Assembly: GCF_005938105.1 (NCBI RefSeq)
Contig: NZ_VCPE01000016.1
Location: forward strand, 79,020 to 143,019
Reading direction: 5' to 3'
DNA from: Brucella haematophila
Lineage (GTDB): Bacteria; Pseudomonadota; Alphaproteobacteria; Rhizobiales; Rhizobiaceae
DNA length: 64,000 nucleotides
Shown: positions 8,953 to 19,300 of the stretch, one piece after another
Layout of the letters: each line of letters begins with the position of its first letter
How positions within the stretch are numbered: the stretch's first letter is position 1
Notes under the pieces: model-generated
The model's input: only the letters and a program-made list of their open reading frames with translations
The model's database searches: none
What the model was told of the DNA's origin: nothing
Program-made: the position numbers and the translations under genes

Positions 8953-9080
8953 TTTCCTCATCCTGAGGAGCGCCCGCAGGGTGCGTCTCGAAGGATGGGG
9001 AAGCCGGACAGGATCGATATACTGATGAACTGGACCCTCGCACTACGAGGGTCGCTACGCTCCCACCTCAGGGTGAGGGC
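8953..9080. repeat. Imperfect inverted-repeat element between pccA and mutase
   Basis: The 188-base spacer contains two 13-base ends, CCTCATCCTGAGG at 8956-8968 and CCTCAGGGTGAGG at 9066-9078, that are inverted copies of each other with one mismatch. The body includes GTGCGTCTCGAAGGATGGG and a further small stem around CCCTCGCACTACGAGGG (9033-9049). Sequences of this type are dispersed through rhizobial genomes; the family assignment is from memory. It adds no coding sequence and separates the mutase gene from pccBA. Confidence 0.6.
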
Positions 9081-9103
9081 AGGATGGGATGGAGAATAAG
9101 CCA

Positions 9104-11242
9104 ATGACGCAGAAAACCCGTGCGGATTGGGAAGCGTTGGCCGAGAAGGAACTGAAGCGTCCGGCGGACAGTCTTGTCTGGCATACGCCGGAAGGCATTG
9201 ACGTGAAGCCGCTTTACACGGCGGACGATCTGCAAAATGTCGATCATCTGGACAGCCTGCCGGGCTTCGAGCCTTTCGTTCGTGGCCCGCGCGCCACCAT
9301 GTATGCCGGGCGTCCGTGGACCATCCGCCAATATGCCGGTTTCTCCACCGCCGAAGCATCCAACGCCTTTTACCGCAAGGCGCTTGCCGCCGGGCAGCAA
9401 GGCGTTTCGGTTGCCTTCGACCTTGCCACCCATCGCGGCTATGACAGCGACCATCCACGTGTCGTTGGTGACGTTGGCAAGGCGGGCGTGGCCATCGACT
9501 CCGTCGAGGACATGAAAATCCTCTTCGACGGCATTCCGCTTGAAAAAGTCTCTGTTTCCATGACCATGAATGGCGCGGTCATCCCGATCCTCGCCAATTT
9601 CATTGTCGCGGGCGAAGAACAGGGCGTTTCACGCGACCTGCTTTCCGGCACCATCCAGAACGACATTCTCAAGGAGTTCATGGTCCGCAACACCTATATT
9701 TATCCGCCGGAACCTTCCATGCGGATCATTGCGGACATCATTGCCTATACCGCGACGGAAATGCCGAAATTCAATTCGATTTCCATCTCCGGCTACCACA
9801 TGCAGGAAGCCGGTGCGACGCTGGTTCAGGAACTGGCCTTCACGCTGGCCGACGGGCGCGAATATGTGCGTGCCGCGCTGCAAAAGGGCCTGAATGTTGA
9901 CGACTTCGCGGGCCGCCTGTCGTTCTTCTTCGCCATTGGCATGAACTTCTTCATGGAAATCGCCAAGCTGCGTGCTGCACGCCTGCTCTGGACGCGCATC
10001 ATGAAGGAGTTCGAGCCGAAAAAGCCGGGTTCACTGATGCTGCGTACCCATTGCCAGACGTCTGGCGTGTCGTTGCAGGAACAGGACCCCTATAACAACG
10101 TCGTGCGGACGGCATTCGAGGCTATGTCGGCAGCACTGGGCGGCACGCAATCGCTGCATACGAACGCCTTCGACGAAGCCATTGCTTTGCCTACGGAATT
10201 TTCGGCGCGCATTGCCCGCAACACGCAGCTCATCCTCCAGAATGAAACCGGCGTGACAAAGGTGGTCGATCCGCTGGCAGGCTCCTATTACATCGAAAGC
10301 CTTACCAATGAACTGGCGGAAAAAGCCTGGGCGCTAATTGAGGAGGTCGAAGGTCTGGGCGGCATGACCAAAGCCGTCGAAAGTGGCCTACCGAAGCGCC
10401 TGATCGAAGAAGCTGCTACACGGCGGCAGGCGGCAGTCGACAAGGGCGAGGAAGTGATTGTCGGCGTCAACAAGTTCCGTCTGGAACAGGAAGACGAGAT
10501 CGACATTCTCGAAATCGACAATACCGCTGTGCGCCAGTCGCAGATTGCCCGCATCGAGCGTATCCGCCAGACGCGTGACAAGGCCAAGGTGGAAGCGGCC
10601 CTTGCTGAACTTGAGAAAATTGCGACCAGCGGTGAAGGCAATCTTCTTGCCGCCGCTGTGGAAGCTTCCCGCGCTCGCGCCACGGTCGGTGAAATCTCCG
10701 ACGCCATGCGCCGTGCTTTCGGTGACCACGCTGCCGAGCCGAAAGTCATTCGCAAGGTCTATGGCGATGCCTATAAGGACGAGCCGGAATATCAGATTCT
10801 GGTATCGCGGCTGGAAGAATTTTCCCAGCATAGCGGCGCAAAGCCAAAGGTGATGGTCGCCAAGCTTGGGCAGGACGGACATGATCGCGGCGCGAAGATC
10901 ATTGCGTCGGCCTTCGGCGATATCGGTTTCGAAGTTCTGGCAGGCCCCTTGTTCCAGACACCCGATGAAGCCGCCGACATGGCGATCAAGTCGAAGGTGC
11001 ATGTCATTGGCGTGTCGTCCCTCGCCGCCGGTCACAAGACCTTGCTGCCGCAACTTGTCGAAACGTTGAAAGCCAAGGGCGCTGAAAATATCGTCGTGGT
11101 CTGCGGCGGCGTGGTGCCACGTCAGGATTATCAGTACCTGTTCGACCGCGGCGTCGCTGCCGTTTTCGGTCCCGGCTCGAATGTGCTGGACTGCGCGCGC
11201 GCGGTTCTGGACATTCTGGAAGGCAAGCGTCGAAATCTCTGA
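9104..11242 (+). CDS. scpA: Methylmalonyl-CoA mutase (adenosylcobalamin-dependent)
   Basis: A 712-residue single-chain mutase that interconverts methylmalonyl-CoA and succinyl-CoA. The N-terminal TIM barrel has [18 protein letters not shown] and NPFD-type substrate blocks, for example [14 protein letters not shown]. The C-terminal cobalamin domain carries the DGHDRG motif, whose His593 ligates cobalt, plus [16 protein letters not shown] and VVCGGVVP. I prefer [10 protein letters not shown], which has GGAG 9 bases upstream; an in-frame ATG at 9089 would add five residues. It follows pccBA after a repeat-containing spacer. No B12 riboswitch or epimerase gene is present nearby. Confidence 0.94.
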   Translation: MTQKTRADWEALAEKELKRPADSLVWHTPEGIDVKPLYTADDLQNVDHLDSLPGFEPFVRGPRATMYAGRPWTIRQYAGFSTAEASNAFYRKALAAGQQGVSVAFDLATHRGYDSDHPRVVGDVGKAGVAIDSVEDMKILFDGIPLEKVSVSMTMNGAVIPILANFIVAGEEQGVSRDLLSGTIQNDILKEFMVRNTYIYPPEPSMRIIADIIAYTATEMPKFNSISISGYHMQEAGATLVQELAFTLADGREYVRAALQKGLNVDDFAGRLSFFFAIGMNFFMEIAKLRAARLLWTRIMKEFEPKKPGSLMLRTHCQTSGVSLQEQDPYNNVVRTAFEAMSAALGGTQSLHTNAFDEAIALPTEFSARIARNTQLILQNETGVTKVVDPLAGSYYIESLTNELAEKAWALIEEVEGLGGMTKAVESGLPKRLIEEAATRRQAAVDKGEEVIVGVNKFRLEQEDEIDILEIDNTAVRQSQIARIERIRQTRDKAKVEAALAELEKIATSGEGNLLAAAVEASRARATVGEISDAMRRAFGDHAAEPKVIRKVYGDAYKDEPEYQILVSRLEEFSQHSGAKPKVMVAKLGQDGHDRGAKIIASAFGDIGFEVLAGPLFQTPDEAADMAIKSKVHVIGVSSLAAGHKTLLPQLVETLKAKGAENIVVVCGGVVPRQDYQYLFDRGVAAVFGPGSNVLDCARAVLDILEGKRRNL

Positions 11243-11297
11243 TTTTGACTATAATTCATAGAGTTAAGCCAAAAAAGAGATTCAATTTCTCAACACG

Positions 11298-11334
11298 AAA
11301 AGCCGAGGCAGATGCTTCGGCTTTTCTGCTTTTA
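11298..11334 (+). terminator. Rho-independent terminator after the mutase gene
   Basis: AAAAGCCGA at 11298-11306 pairs with TCGGCTTTT at 11317-11325 and is followed by CTGCTTTT. It lies 56 bases after the mutase stop codon and ends just before the convergent small gene at 11340, so it could serve both strands. Confidence 0.8.
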
Positions 11335-11339
11335 TGATC

Positions 11340-11729
<390 letters not shown>

Positions 11730-11894
11730 TCATATAACGGGAAGTCATCATTATAGTTCCATGGCTGAACGGCGGACGATCATTGTAAAATGAGCGACAC
11801 AAAAACTTAAATCACGCTCTTCCCGCTCCGAAAGGCAGGCCTATATCTCTATTGGGATTTTTACGGGAACTGCTCTTTTAGGAAAGGATATCCC

Positions 11895-12416
11895 ATGGCC
11901 GTCAGCAGAAAGGATCAGGCGCGCGCGCTCAATGCAGAAGAAAAGGAGCTGGTGGAAAAGACCCAGCATCCGCATTTGCAGGAAGTGTCTGACGAAGAAC
12001 TGGCGCAACTGGCAAAGCTGATCCGCGAGCGCCGCCAGAAGGCGCGCGACCAGGCCAACCAGCGCCGCCGTGAAATACGTGGCAAATCCGCTGCCCGTGG
12101 CGCTACTGCCTCAAAGCGTGATGATGGCTCCCACCTCAAGGTCGCCGTTCTCGCTACGGCTGTGGCCCGCATCAATGGCGAAGTCGAACGCCGCGAACAG
12201 ATGGCTGCTGCTGACGATCTGATCGCCAACGCCCAGAAGGCGCTTGCAGCAAAGCTCGCCAGCGAAAGAAAGGGTAAGACCTTCAATACGCGTCACGCGC
12301 ATCTCGGCATGCGTAACGTCCCGAACGAAAAATACAGTACTTTCACACGGGCTGCTGATCGCGGGCGCAACCGCAAGACTGCAAGCGTGCGGCAGGCAAA
12401 GAAAGACTCCCGCTAG
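11895..12416 (+). CDS. Basic hypothetical protein, RNA/DNA-binding-like composition
   Basis: A 173-residue, strongly basic protein rich in arginine, lysine and alanine. An N-terminal helical segment (EEKELVEKTQHPHLQEVSDEELAQLAKLIRERRQKARDQ) is followed by a low-complexity RGKSAARGATASKR linker, a second predicted helix (KVAVLATAVARINGEVERREQ) and a basic tail ending RNRKTASVRQAKKDSR. The composition suggests nucleic-acid binding, but no named domain is recognised. AGGAAAGG lies 8 bases before the ATG. It is monocistronic and flanked by spacers of about 190 and 95 bases. Confidence 0.65.
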   Translation: MAVSRKDQARALNAEEKELVEKTQHPHLQEVSDEELAQLAKLIRERRQKARDQANQRRREIRGKSAARGATASKRDDGSHLKVAVLATAVARINGEVERREQMAAADDLIANAQKALAAKLASERKGKTFNTRHAHLGMRNVPNEKYSTFTRAADRGRNRKTASVRQAKKDSR

Positions 12417-12510
12417 AAAACATGCGCAATGACCGGTGCCTTTGACAGGAAGAATCTCCGTTAAAACAGATAGTTATAGCGGAAACATGATTCATTTTGG
12501 CAGGATATTA

Positions 12511-13356
12511 TCAGAGCATTTCCAGCGCCACTTTTCGCGAAGGTGGCGCAAAAGCCTGATCAAGACGCGCCAACTGCTCCCCGGAAAGCCGCACATCTGC
12601 GGCTTTTCTATTATCCCGAACATGGTGCAGGTTCGACGACTTCGGAATGGCAATGACGTTGCCGTTACGCATCGTCCAGGCCAAGGCGACAGCCGCAGGC
12701 GTAACACCGCATTCGGTAGCTATCTCTGCCAAAACGCGATTGCCGAGCAACCGCCCCTGCTCAATGGGCGAATAGGCCATGAGCGGAATAAAATGCTGAT
12801 CGCACCAAGGCATGAGGTCGAATTCCGGCCCGCGCCTCGTGAGATTGTAAAGGATCTGGTTGGTTGCGACGGCCTGACCACCCGCAACGCCGGACAGCTC
12901 CTTCAAATCACTCGTATCGAAATTGCTGACACCCCAGGCGACAATCTTGCCTGCCTGCTGCAACGTCTCGAAAGCGGCCACTGTTTCCGCAAGCGGATGG
13001 CGTCCGCGCCAGTGCAGCAGATAGAGATCGATACGATCCGTGCCGAGACGTTCCAGACTGCGCTCGCAGGCCTCAATCGTGCCGCGTCGAGACGCATTAT
13101 AGGGCAGAACCTTGCTCACCAGAAACACATCGTCGCGGCGACCGGCTATGGCTTCGCCCACGACATATTCGGCCTCGCCATCGGCGTACATTTCGGCGGT
13201 GTCGATCAATGTCATGCCAAGATCGATGCCGTGCCGAAGCGCTTCGACCTCATGGTGACGCTCTCCGGCGTTCTCCCCCATATACCAGGTACCCTGTCCC
13301 AAGGCGGGAACGGTCTGATCTGAAGGAAGTGTGATCTGCGGTATGGTGCCGGTCAT
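12511..13356 (-). CDS. Aldo/keto reductase
   Basis: A 281-residue NADPH-dependent oxidoreductase of the aldo/keto reductase superfamily. The catalytic tetrad is visible: Asp and Tyr in [14 protein letters not shown], Lys in [11 protein letters not shown] and His in LYLLHWRG. The C-terminal NADPH-binding block is [19 protein letters not shown]. The substrate cannot be read from the sequence. The last 12 residues ([12 protein letters not shown]) are encoded by a palindromic repeat that also occurs at the ends of rplQ and rpoA, so the C-terminus has probably been replaced or extended by repeat insertion. A purine-rich site (gaggaaaaag) precedes the ATG. Confidence 0.88.
   Translation of the reverse strand: MTGTIPQITLPSDQTVPALGQGTWYMGENAGERHHEVEALRHGIDLGMTLIDTAEMYADGEAEYVVGEAIAGRRDDVFLVSKVLPYNASRRGTIEACERSLERLGTDRIDLYLLHWRGRHPLAETVAAFETLQQAGKIVAWGVSNFDTSDLKELSGVAGGQAVATNQILYNLTRRGPEFDLMPWCDQHFIPLMAYSPIEQGRLLGNRVLAEIATECGVTPAAVALAWTMRNGNVIAIPKSSNLHHVRDNRKAADVRLSGEQLARLDQAFAPPSRKVALEML
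12515..12549 (-). repeat. Palindromic repeat unit ending CTGGAAATGCT (copy 1)
   Basis: On the minus strand a near-perfect palindrome, GCGCCAC with partner GTGGCGC (12525-12549), is followed by GCTGGAAATGCT. The same CTGGAAATGC end with a palindrome before it occurs at 30057-30103 and 30591-30638. This copy lies inside the last codons of the aldo/keto reductase gene. Confidence 0.5.
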
Positions 13357-13431
13357 CGCTTTTTCCTCATCGACGGATCATGAGCATGATCGCGTAAGAT
13401 CAGGAAAATTCAAGGCTTTAAGAGTGATATC

Positions 13432-14268
13432 TTATGCGAATTGCAGTCCAAAGCCCTGCATCAGCCTGCGGACAGCATAATCCGGCTTCTGCGAGGTGAA
13501 TACCGCCAGATCGTCGTGATGATGCAGCTCCAAATCGCCCTTGCGCGGCGGCAGCAGCGATACGGTTCGGCGCGCAATCGCTTCCGCCGGATCGAGCCAA
13601 TCCACCGGCCACGGTGCCAGACGGCGGAAGACATTGGCGAGAAATGGATAGTGCGTGCAGGCAAGCACCACGATATCGGTACGCCTGCCGTCCTTCTCGA
13701 TAAAGCACGGCGCGATCTGTTCCACGACAAGCGCCTCATCAATCTCCTCACCGCGAATATGCGCCTCGGCAACGCCCGCCAGCCGGTCAGCACCGACCAG
13801 CCGCACATGGCATTGCGAAGCGAAAGACTGGATGAGATCGCGGGTATAAGCACGCTTCACCGTGCCGGGTGTCGCCAGCACCGACACAAGTCCTGAAGAA
13901 GTGCGCTCGGCAGCGGGCTTGATGGCTGGCACAGTTCCCACGAAAGGCACCGATGGATAGGCGCGGCGCAAATCATCCAGCACCAGCGTCGACGCCGTAT
14001 TGCAGGCGATGACCGCAATTTCTGGATTATGCGTTGCGATGAAACCGCCGAACAGCTCGACGATGCGCGCCCGCAGCGCCTCTTCTTCCCAACCGCCATA
14101 AGGAAAACCGGCATCGTCGGCGATATAGACGAAACGCCGGTCCGGCATGATCACCCGCGCCTCGCGCAATACCGTCAAACCGCCAATACCGCTGTCGAAG
14201 ACCAGTATCGGCCTTTCCTTGTCGGTTGTTACGGAAGCGGAAAAGCTGGCGACGGGCGCGTCTTTCAT
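13432..14268 (-). CDS. murI: Glutamate racemase
   Basis: A 278-residue enzyme that makes D-glutamate for peptidoglycan. Both catalytic cysteines are present, Cys89 in IACNTAST and Cys204 in [10 protein letters not shown]. The N-terminal [15 protein letters not shown] and the [11 protein letters not shown] block are typical. The 5' end overlaps the 3' end of trmJ by 4 bases, so the two are co-translated. A short palindrome, GATCATGAGCATGATC at 13376-13391, lies 41 bases after its stop and may mark the transcript end. Confidence 0.95.
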   Translation of the reverse strand: MKDAPVASFSASVTTDKERPILVFDSGIGGLTVLREARVIMPDRRFVYIADDAGFPYGGWEEEALRARIVELFGGFIATHNPEIAVIACNTASTLVLDDLRRAYPSVPFVGTVPAIKPAAERTSSGLVSVLATPGTVKRAYTRDLIQSFASQCHVRLVGADRLAGVAEAHIRGEEIDEALVVEQIAPCFIEKDGRRTDIVVLACTHYPFLANVFRRLAPWPVDWLDPAEAIARRTVSLLPPRKGDLELHHHDDLAVFTSQKPDYAVRRLMQGFGLQFA

Positions 14269-15095
14269 TCTGCCTTGTCCTCTGGGGCGGGCTTGCGGGC
14301 ACGACCTTCCGGCGCACCTGAGCCACGCGGCTTCTTGGGCGTGAATACATCAAGCGAGGTGACCACCCCGCGCAGGAGCTTCAATTCTGCCGAGGCGAAA
14401 CCGGCGCGTGTCAGAACGGCACGCAGATTATTGACCATGATTTCCTTGCGCGCTTCCGGCCGGAAATAACCTCTGACATCAAGGGCTTCTTCCAGATGAT
14501 TGAACAAGCCCTGCAATTCCTGCTTCGGTGCAAGTTCCATCTCCGGCCCACGGAAAACCGTTTCAGTCTCCGTTTCCAGACCGGACTTCATCCACTCATA
14601 GGACATCAGCAGCACGGCTTGCGCGATGTTCAGCGAAGCAAAGGCGGGATTGACCGGGAAAGTAACCAACTCGTCGGCAAGACCCACTTCCTCATTGCTG
14701 AGGCCGAAACGTTCGCGGCCGAAGAGAATACCGGTCTTTTCGCCCGTTTTGAAACGCCTGCGCAACTCATTGCCAGCCTCAACGGCGCTACGCACCTGCT
14801 TGAAGCCGTCGCGTTCACGCGCCGTGGTGGCATAGACAAAATTGAGATCGGCAATGGCCGACGGCAGATCGTCATAAACCACCGCATTGTCAATAACATG
14901 GTCGGCCTTGCTGGCCGCAGCCCTCGCCTTTTCGCTCGGAAACTCCTCACGCGGATTGACGAGACGCAGTTCAGCCAGACCGAAATTCGCCATGGCGCGC
15001 GCTACCATGCCGATATTTTCCGGCAATTGCGGCTCTACCAGCACGATTGCCGGTCCTTCCGCGATAAAGGGGCGCTGTTTGTCGGTTCCTGCCAT
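14265..15095 (-). CDS. trmJ: tRNA (cytidine/uridine-2'-O-)-methyltransferase TrmJ-type
   Basis: A 276-residue SPOUT-class methyltransferase. The three knot motifs are visible: [41 protein letters not shown] and [14 protein letters not shown]. TrmJ methylates the ribose of residue 32 in the anticodon loop of several tRNAs; the exact substrate range here is inferred. The start [18 protein letters not shown] is chosen because homology begins there; the frame stays open for 71 more codons upstream, with no conserved content. It overlaps murI by 4 bases. Confidence 0.88.
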   Translation of the reverse strand: MAGTDKQRPFIAEGPAIVLVEPQLPENIGMVARAMANFGLAELRLVNPREEFPSEKARAAASKADHVIDNAVVYDDLPSAIADLNFVYATTARERDGFKQVRSAVEAGNELRRRFKTGEKTGILFGRERFGLSNEEVGLADELVTFPVNPAFASLNIAQAVLLMSYEWMKSGLETETETVFRGPEMELAPKQELQGLFNHLEEALDVRGYFRPEARKEIMVNNLRAVLTRAGFASAELKLLRGVVTSLDVFTPKKPRGSGAPEGRARKPAPEDKAE

Positions 15096-15351
15096 GATAT
15101 TTTCCGCTAAAGCATGGCGCAGCCCAATGACTTCATTGAGTGCCCGCGACCATGCGACATTGAAAGAAACGAGAGCCAAAAGCTCTAGTGATAGTAGATC
15201 GTGGCGTTTCCCTGACATAATTGACGCGAAATCGCAAAGATTCCCCTTACGTTCATGGGAAAAAGCCGGGTGTAGTATCCGAATAACACCAGCCCTCACC
15301 TCATCCATGCCAGATTAACCGCACGGAAAATCAGGATTCAGGGAGGAAGCC

Positions 15352-15936
15352 ATGTCCGGTAAAAAAATTCTCATGCTGTGCGGTGATTTCGGCGAAGACT
15401 ATGAAACCATGGTCCCGTTCCAGACCCTGCTTGCGGTCGGCCACACGGTTCATGCCGTTTGCCCCGGCAAGAAAGCGGGTGATCAGGTTGCCACCGCTAT
15501 CCACGATTTCGAAGGTCATCAGACCTATACTGAAAAGCCCGGGCATAATTTCACGCTCAACGCCAGCTTCGCTGATGTGAAGGCTGAAAACTATGACGCA
15601 TTGGTCATCCCCGGCGGCCGCGGACCGGAATATCTGCGCCTTGATGACAAGGTCATCGCTGTCGTGAAGCATTTCTTCGAAGCGAACAAGCCAGTCGCAG
15701 CCGTCTGCCACGGTGCACAACTGCTCGCCGCCGCCCGCGTGCTGGAAGGCCGCACCTGCTCGGCCTATCCGGCCTGCCGTCCGGAAGTCGAACTTGCCGG
15801 TGGCACTTATGCCGATATTCCCGTTGATCAGGCCGTAACAGACGGCAACCTCGTCACCGCCCCAGCCTGGCCTGCCCATCCGGCATGGCTGTCGCAGTTT
15901 CTTGGCGTTCTCGGCACCAAGATCACGCACGCTTGA
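15352..15936 (+). CDS. DJ-1/PfpI family protein
   Basis: A 194-residue class-I glutamine-amidotransferase-like protein. The nucleophile elbow [13 protein letters not shown] places Cys119 and His120, with the upstream [14 protein letters not shown] block completing the fold. Members act as glyoxalases, deglycases, chaperones or proteases; the sequence does not decide which. The strong site GGGAGGAAGCC precedes the ATG. A 10-bp hairpin (GCCTGCAACC at 15951 with its complement at 15968) follows the stop and may terminate transcription. Confidence 0.88.
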   Translation: MSGKKILMLCGDFGEDYETMVPFQTLLAVGHTVHAVCPGKKAGDQVATAIHDFEGHQTYTEKPGHNFTLNASFADVKAENYDALVIPGGRGPEYLRLDDKVIAVVKHFFEANKPVAAVCHGAQLLAAARVLEGRTCSAYPACRPEVELAGGTYADIPVDQAVTDGNLVTAPAWPAHPAWLSQFLGVLGTKITHA

Positions 15937-15950
15937 GCCAACTTGATCTT

Positions 15951-15977
15951 GCCTGCAACCATCATCCGGTTGCAGGC
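15951..15977 (+). terminator. 10-bp hairpin after the DJ-1/PfpI gene
   Basis: GCCTGCAACC and GGTTGCAGGC form a perfect stem around ATCATCC, 14 bases beyond the stop codon. There is no U-tract, so termination strength is uncertain. Confidence 0.4.
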
Positions 15978-16027
15978 AGCTTCATATTGCGCAAAACTAT
16001 CCGGGGAGCTTCATCCGGGAGAAAATC

Positions 16028-16438
16028 ATGTGCAGATTGTTCATCGGTGCCAATCCAGAACTCTGGCAGAGCGTAACGCGCTCTCTGCGCATTGATGGCG
16101 TCGTCACCAGCGTCCGGCTTGAAAACTTCTACTGGTGGACACTGGAGGAGGTCGCTTCCCGTGACAGTCTCAGCGTGAGCCGCCTTATCGGCAAGCTCTA
16201 TGGTGAATCCCGCGAGGAAGGCCACGACCTCGATAATTTTGCCTCGTTCCTGCGCGTCTGCTGCGGACGCTATCTCTCGCTGCAACTGAGCGGCCTTGTG
16301 CCGACCGACAAGGCAGCCGCCATTTCGGCGCTCGACGCCGATGCTATTCTGGCGCGTGAACAGGAAAATTACCGCCAGCAGCAGGAGAGCTGGAAGAAGC
16401 CGCGCAACGGCGAGACCGCAACGCATCGCGCTGCCTGA
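16028..16438 (+). CDS. Ribbon-helix-helix domain-containing protein
   Basis: A 136-residue protein whose residues 18-60 (RSLRIDGVVTSVRLENFYWWTLEEVASRDSLSVSRLIGKLYGE) match the RHH_4 class of ribbon-helix-helix DNA-binding proteins common in alphaproteobacteria. A second helical part (NFASFLRVCCGRYLSLQL) follows, then a polar tail. The targets are unknown. The site gggag lies 7 bases before the ATG. It lies alone between the DJ-1 gene and icd on the same strand. Confidence 0.8.
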   Translation: MCRLFIGANPELWQSVTRSLRIDGVVTSVRLENFYWWTLEEVASRDSLSVSRLIGKLYGESREEGHDLDNFASFLRVCCGRYLSLQLSGLVPTDKAAAISALDADAILAREQENYRQQQESWKKPRNGETATHRAA

Positions 16439-16511
16439 CCCAAATCAGCACCCTTCCCAATTTTTTGACTGCCAATTTCACCTATAGGCCAAAGAATAAG
16501 GCTTGAGAGCT

Positions 16512-16539
16512 TTGCCTTATTCCCTACGGGTGCTATAGG
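16512..16539 (+). promoter_or_regulatory. Candidate icd promoter
   Basis: TTGCCT at 16512 and TATAGG at 16534, separated by 16 bases, lie 31 bases before the icd start codon. The match is fair by eye only; no transcription start is known from the sequence. Confidence 0.35.
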
Positions 16540-16570
16540 GGCGCGACGAATTTAAAAAGAGGCTTCATCC

Positions 16571-17785
16571 ATGGCAAAAATCAAGGTTGCGAACCCAGTC
16601 GTTGAACTCGACGGCGACGAGATGACCCGCATCATCTGGCAGTTCATCAAGGACAAGCTGATCCATCCCTATCTCGACGTCGATCTGAAATATTACGATC
16701 TGTCGGTTGAAAACCGCGATGCGACCAATGACCAGGTCACCATCGATGCAGCCAACGCAATCAAGGAACATGGCGTCGGCGTAAAGTGCGCGACCATCAC
16801 CCCTGACGAAGCGCGCGTTGAAGAATTCAAGCTCAAGAAGATGTGGAAGTCGCCTAACGGCACCATCCGCAACATTCTCGGCGGCGTGATTTTCCGCGAG
16901 CCGATCATCTGCAAGAACGTTCCGCGCCTCGTGCCGGGCTGGACCCAGCCGATCATCGTTGGCCGTCATGCTTTCGGCGACCAGTACCGCGCGACCGATT
17001 TCAAGTTCCCGGGCAAGGGCACGCTTTCGATCAAGTTCGTCGGCGAAGACGGCGAAACCATCGAACACGAAGTCTATCAGGCTCCGGCGGCTGGCGTGGC
17101 AATGGCCATGTACAACCTCGACGAATCGATCCGCGAATTTGCCCGTGCTTCGCTGAACTACGGCCTGCAGCGCAACTACCCGGTCTATCTCTCGACGAAG
17201 AACACCATCCTGAAGGCCTATGACGGTCGCTTCAAGGACATCTTCGAAGAAGTCTACCAGACCGAATTCGCCGACAAGTTCAAGGCAGCGAAGATCTGGT
17301 ACGAGCATCGCCTCATCGACGACATGGTCGCTTCGGCGCTCAAGTGGTCCGGCGGCTATGTCTGGGCTTGTAAGAACTACGACGGCGACGTTCAGTCGGA
17401 TATCGTGGCTCAGGGCTTCGGCTCGCTCGGCCTGATGACCTCGGTTCTGATGACGCCGGATGGCAAGACCGTTGAAGCTGAAGCTGCACACGGCACCGTG
17501 ACCCGTCACTACCGCCAGCATCAGAAGGGCGAGGAAACCTCGACCAACTCGATCGCTTCGATCTTCGCATGGACCCGCGGTCTCGCACACCGCGCCAAGC
17601 TCGACGACAATGCCGAGCTGAAGCGCTTTGCCGACACGCTGGAAAAGGTCTGCGTCGACACCGTCGAAAGCGGTTTCATGACCAAGGATCTGGCACTGCT
17701 CATCGGTCCGGATCAGCCTTGGCTCTCCACCACCGGCTTCCTCGACAAGATCGACGAAAACCTCAAGAAGGCTATGGCTGCTTAA
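16571..17785 (+). CDS. icd: NADP-dependent isocitrate dehydrogenase
   Basis: A 404-residue dimeric-type isocitrate dehydrogenase that oxidatively decarboxylates isocitrate to 2-oxoglutarate in the citric-acid cycle. The sequence opens with [19 protein letters not shown], characteristic of the eukaryote-like alphaproteobacterial subfamily rather than the E. coli type. [17 protein letters not shown] carries the substrate loop, and [12 protein letters not shown] lies at the cofactor site. A good ribosome site (aaagagg) precedes the ATG. It ends at a strong intrinsic terminator and is probably monocistronic. Confidence 0.96.
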   Translation: MAKIKVANPVVELDGDEMTRIIWQFIKDKLIHPYLDVDLKYYDLSVENRDATNDQVTIDAANAIKEHGVGVKCATITPDEARVEEFKLKKMWKSPNGTIRNILGGVIFREPIICKNVPRLVPGWTQPIIVGRHAFGDQYRATDFKFPGKGTLSIKFVGEDGETIEHEVYQAPAAGVAMAMYNLDESIREFARASLNYGLQRNYPVYLSTKNTILKAYDGRFKDIFEEVYQTEFADKFKAAKIWYEHRLIDDMVASALKWSGGYVWACKNYDGDVQSDIVAQGFGSLGLMTSVLMTPDGKTVEAEAAHGTVTRHYRQHQKGEETSTNSIASIFAWTRGLAHRAKLDDNAELKRFADTLEKVCVDTVESGFMTKDLALLIGPDQPWLSTTGFLDKIDENLKKAMAA

Positions 17786-17810
17786 TCAGCACCAGCTTTT
17801 GTAAGAATAC

Positions 17811-17841
17811 AAGACGGCGGGTTTATCCCGTCGTTTTCTTT
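17811..17841 (+). terminator. Rho-independent terminator after icd
   Basis: AAGACGGCGGG pairs over 11 positions (two G-T wobbles) with CCCGTCGTTTT around the loop TTTAT, followed by CTTTTT. It lies 25 bases beyond the icd stop codon. Confidence 0.85.
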
Positions 17842-17900
17842 TTGATTTGCTTCATATGGGAAAACGCGCATCCTGTGCCGACAAGGTTCAGGAGGAAAAA

Positions 17901-18518
17901 ATGGCTGACCTCACGCTTTTCACCAATCCCATGTCGCGTGGACGTATCGCACGCTGGATGCTGGAGGAAACGGGCAGGCCCTACGACGTACAAATTCTCG
18001 ACTTTGGCCCTCCCATGAAAGGCCCCGAATATTGTGCCGTGAACCCCATGGGGAAAGTTCCGGCACTGCGCCACGGCGAGGCGGTCGTCACCGAAGCTGC
18101 GGCCATCTGCGCTTATCTGGCCGTCACCTTTCCAGAAGCAGGACTTGCGCCCCACCCTGACGAACGCGCCGATTTTTATCGCTGGATGTTCTTTGCCGCC
18201 GGTCCGCTGGAAGCAGCCCTTTCAAACCGCTCCATGGGCTTCGAAGTCCCGCCCGATCGCGAGCGCATGATGGGGTATGGCAATTACGACAGCGTGGTCG
18301 ACACACTGGAAAAGGCGATATCGCGCCATCCCTATATCACCGGCAATCGCTTTACCGCCGCCGATGTCTATGTCGGCTCCCATATTGGCTGGGGCATGAT
18401 GTTCGGCAGTCTGCCGCATCGTCCGGCCTTCGACACCTATTGGGAGCGGCTGCAAGCCCGTCCGGCATGGAAACGCGCATCCGAACTGGATGACGCTGCT
18501 GTTAAAGCCGCAAGCTAA
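17901..18518 (+). CDS. Glutathione S-transferase family protein
   Basis: A 205-residue protein with an N-terminal thioredoxin-like domain (LTLFTNPMSRGRIARWMLEETG, then NPMGKVPALRHGEAVVTEAAAICAYLA with the cis-proline VPAL) and an all-helical C-terminal domain (residues 85-205, with NRFTAADVYVGSHIGWG). It would conjugate or bind glutathione; the substrate is unknown. The ATG at 17901 is preferred because it has the excellent site CAGGAGG and fits the fold. An earlier in-frame start at 17847 has no such site. It is convergent with the ArsR-like gene. Confidence 0.87.
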   Translation: MADLTLFTNPMSRGRIARWMLEETGRPYDVQILDFGPPMKGPEYCAVNPMGKVPALRHGEAVVTEAAAICAYLAVTFPEAGLAPHPDERADFYRWMFFAAGPLEAALSNRSMGFEVPPDRERMMGYGNYDSVVDTLEKAISRHPYITGNRFTAADVYVGSHIGWGMMFGSLPHRPAFDTYWERLQARPAWKRASELDDAAVKAAS

Positions 18519-18528
18519 AGCACCGATT

Positions 18529-19218
18529 TCAGCTCGGCTGCGCTTCAATCGAGAAGGCGCTCCTAAAAGCGTGCGCGCCCGTGGGTGAAAATGCGATCAC
18601 CCGCCCCTCGGCGCGCCGGGCCCAACCACGAGCGATGAAATTATTCAGAAGCGCTGCGCCAAGTGCGCCGCCCAGATGATTGCGCCGTTCGCTCCAGTCA
18701 AGACAATGGCGGCACACAGGCCTCTTGCCGTGTTCCAGCGCCGTCACGTCGACACCCAGACAAGTGAAGAACGACTTGCCCTCATCCGTCAGCACAGGCT
18801 CCTCTGCATTATCGATCAGGCGGAGCTTATGCGCCGCATCGAGCATCTCAACCCCGCACTCGCCTGCCAGATGGTCGTAGCAAATGCGCGCTTTGCGTAA
18901 TGCTTCATCCTTCGGCCCCGTGCGCACACGCACCGCACCCGTTCGCTGGGCAAGCCCCATCAGCCCTTCCAGCACTTGCGCCACATCCGTGCCCGACAGG
19001 CGAAAATAACGATGGCGTCCCTGCTTCTCAGCAACCAGCAGATTGGCGGCATCAAGCTTCGACAGATGCCCGCTCGCCGTTTGTAGCGTCACGCCCGCCG
19101 CAGCCGCCAGTTCGCTGACGGTCAGAGCGCGCCCGTCCATCAGCGCAGTCAGCATGTTTGCGCGTGCCGGATCACCGAGAAGAGAGGCGACGGAAGCTAT
19201 GATCGGTCCATCTTTCAT
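18529..19218 (-). CDS. ArsR/SmtB-type winged-helix transcriptional regulator
   Basis: A 229-residue regulator. Residues 5-80 hold an ArsR-like winged helix (GDPARANMLTALMDGRALTVSELAAAAGVTLQTASGHLSKLDAANLL). The longer C-terminal part (YDHLAGECGVEM, RPVCRHCLDWSERRNHLGGALGAALLNNF) is a conserved extension found in one large subgroup of ArsR regulators. That region is cysteine- and histidine-containing, but a metal site is not proven. It is divergent from the NIPSNAP-ABM pair across 82 bases, so it probably controls that pair. The start MKDGPIIASV is chosen over a longer frame. Confidence 0.85.
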   Translation of the reverse strand: MKDGPIIASVASLLGDPARANMLTALMDGRALTVSELAAAAGVTLQTASGHLSKLDAANLLVAEKQGRHRYFRLSGTDVAQVLEGLMGLAQRTGAVRVRTGPKDEALRKARICYDHLAGECGVEMLDAAHKLRLIDNAEEPVLTDEGKSFFTCLGVDVTALEHGKRPVCRHCLDWSERRNHLGGALGAALLNNFIARGWARRAEGRVIAFSPTGAHAFRSAFSIEAQPS

Positions 19219-19300
19219 ACTTCGATCGTAACCGAAGTGTCGTTGTCGTTCAAGCGCTACAGTGTCTCCATCAAAAGCATGCATATCAAGGAGACCTCGC

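Noticed and set aside
8916-9103. Possible cobalamin riboswitch before the mutase gene
   Set aside because: The spacer is explained by an inverted-repeat element, and no B12-box-like sequence is present.
13376-13391. GATCATGAGCATGATC as a terminator of murI
   Set aside because: A 7-bp palindrome with a two-base centre cannot form a normal hairpin and has no U-tract; mentioned only as a possible landmark.
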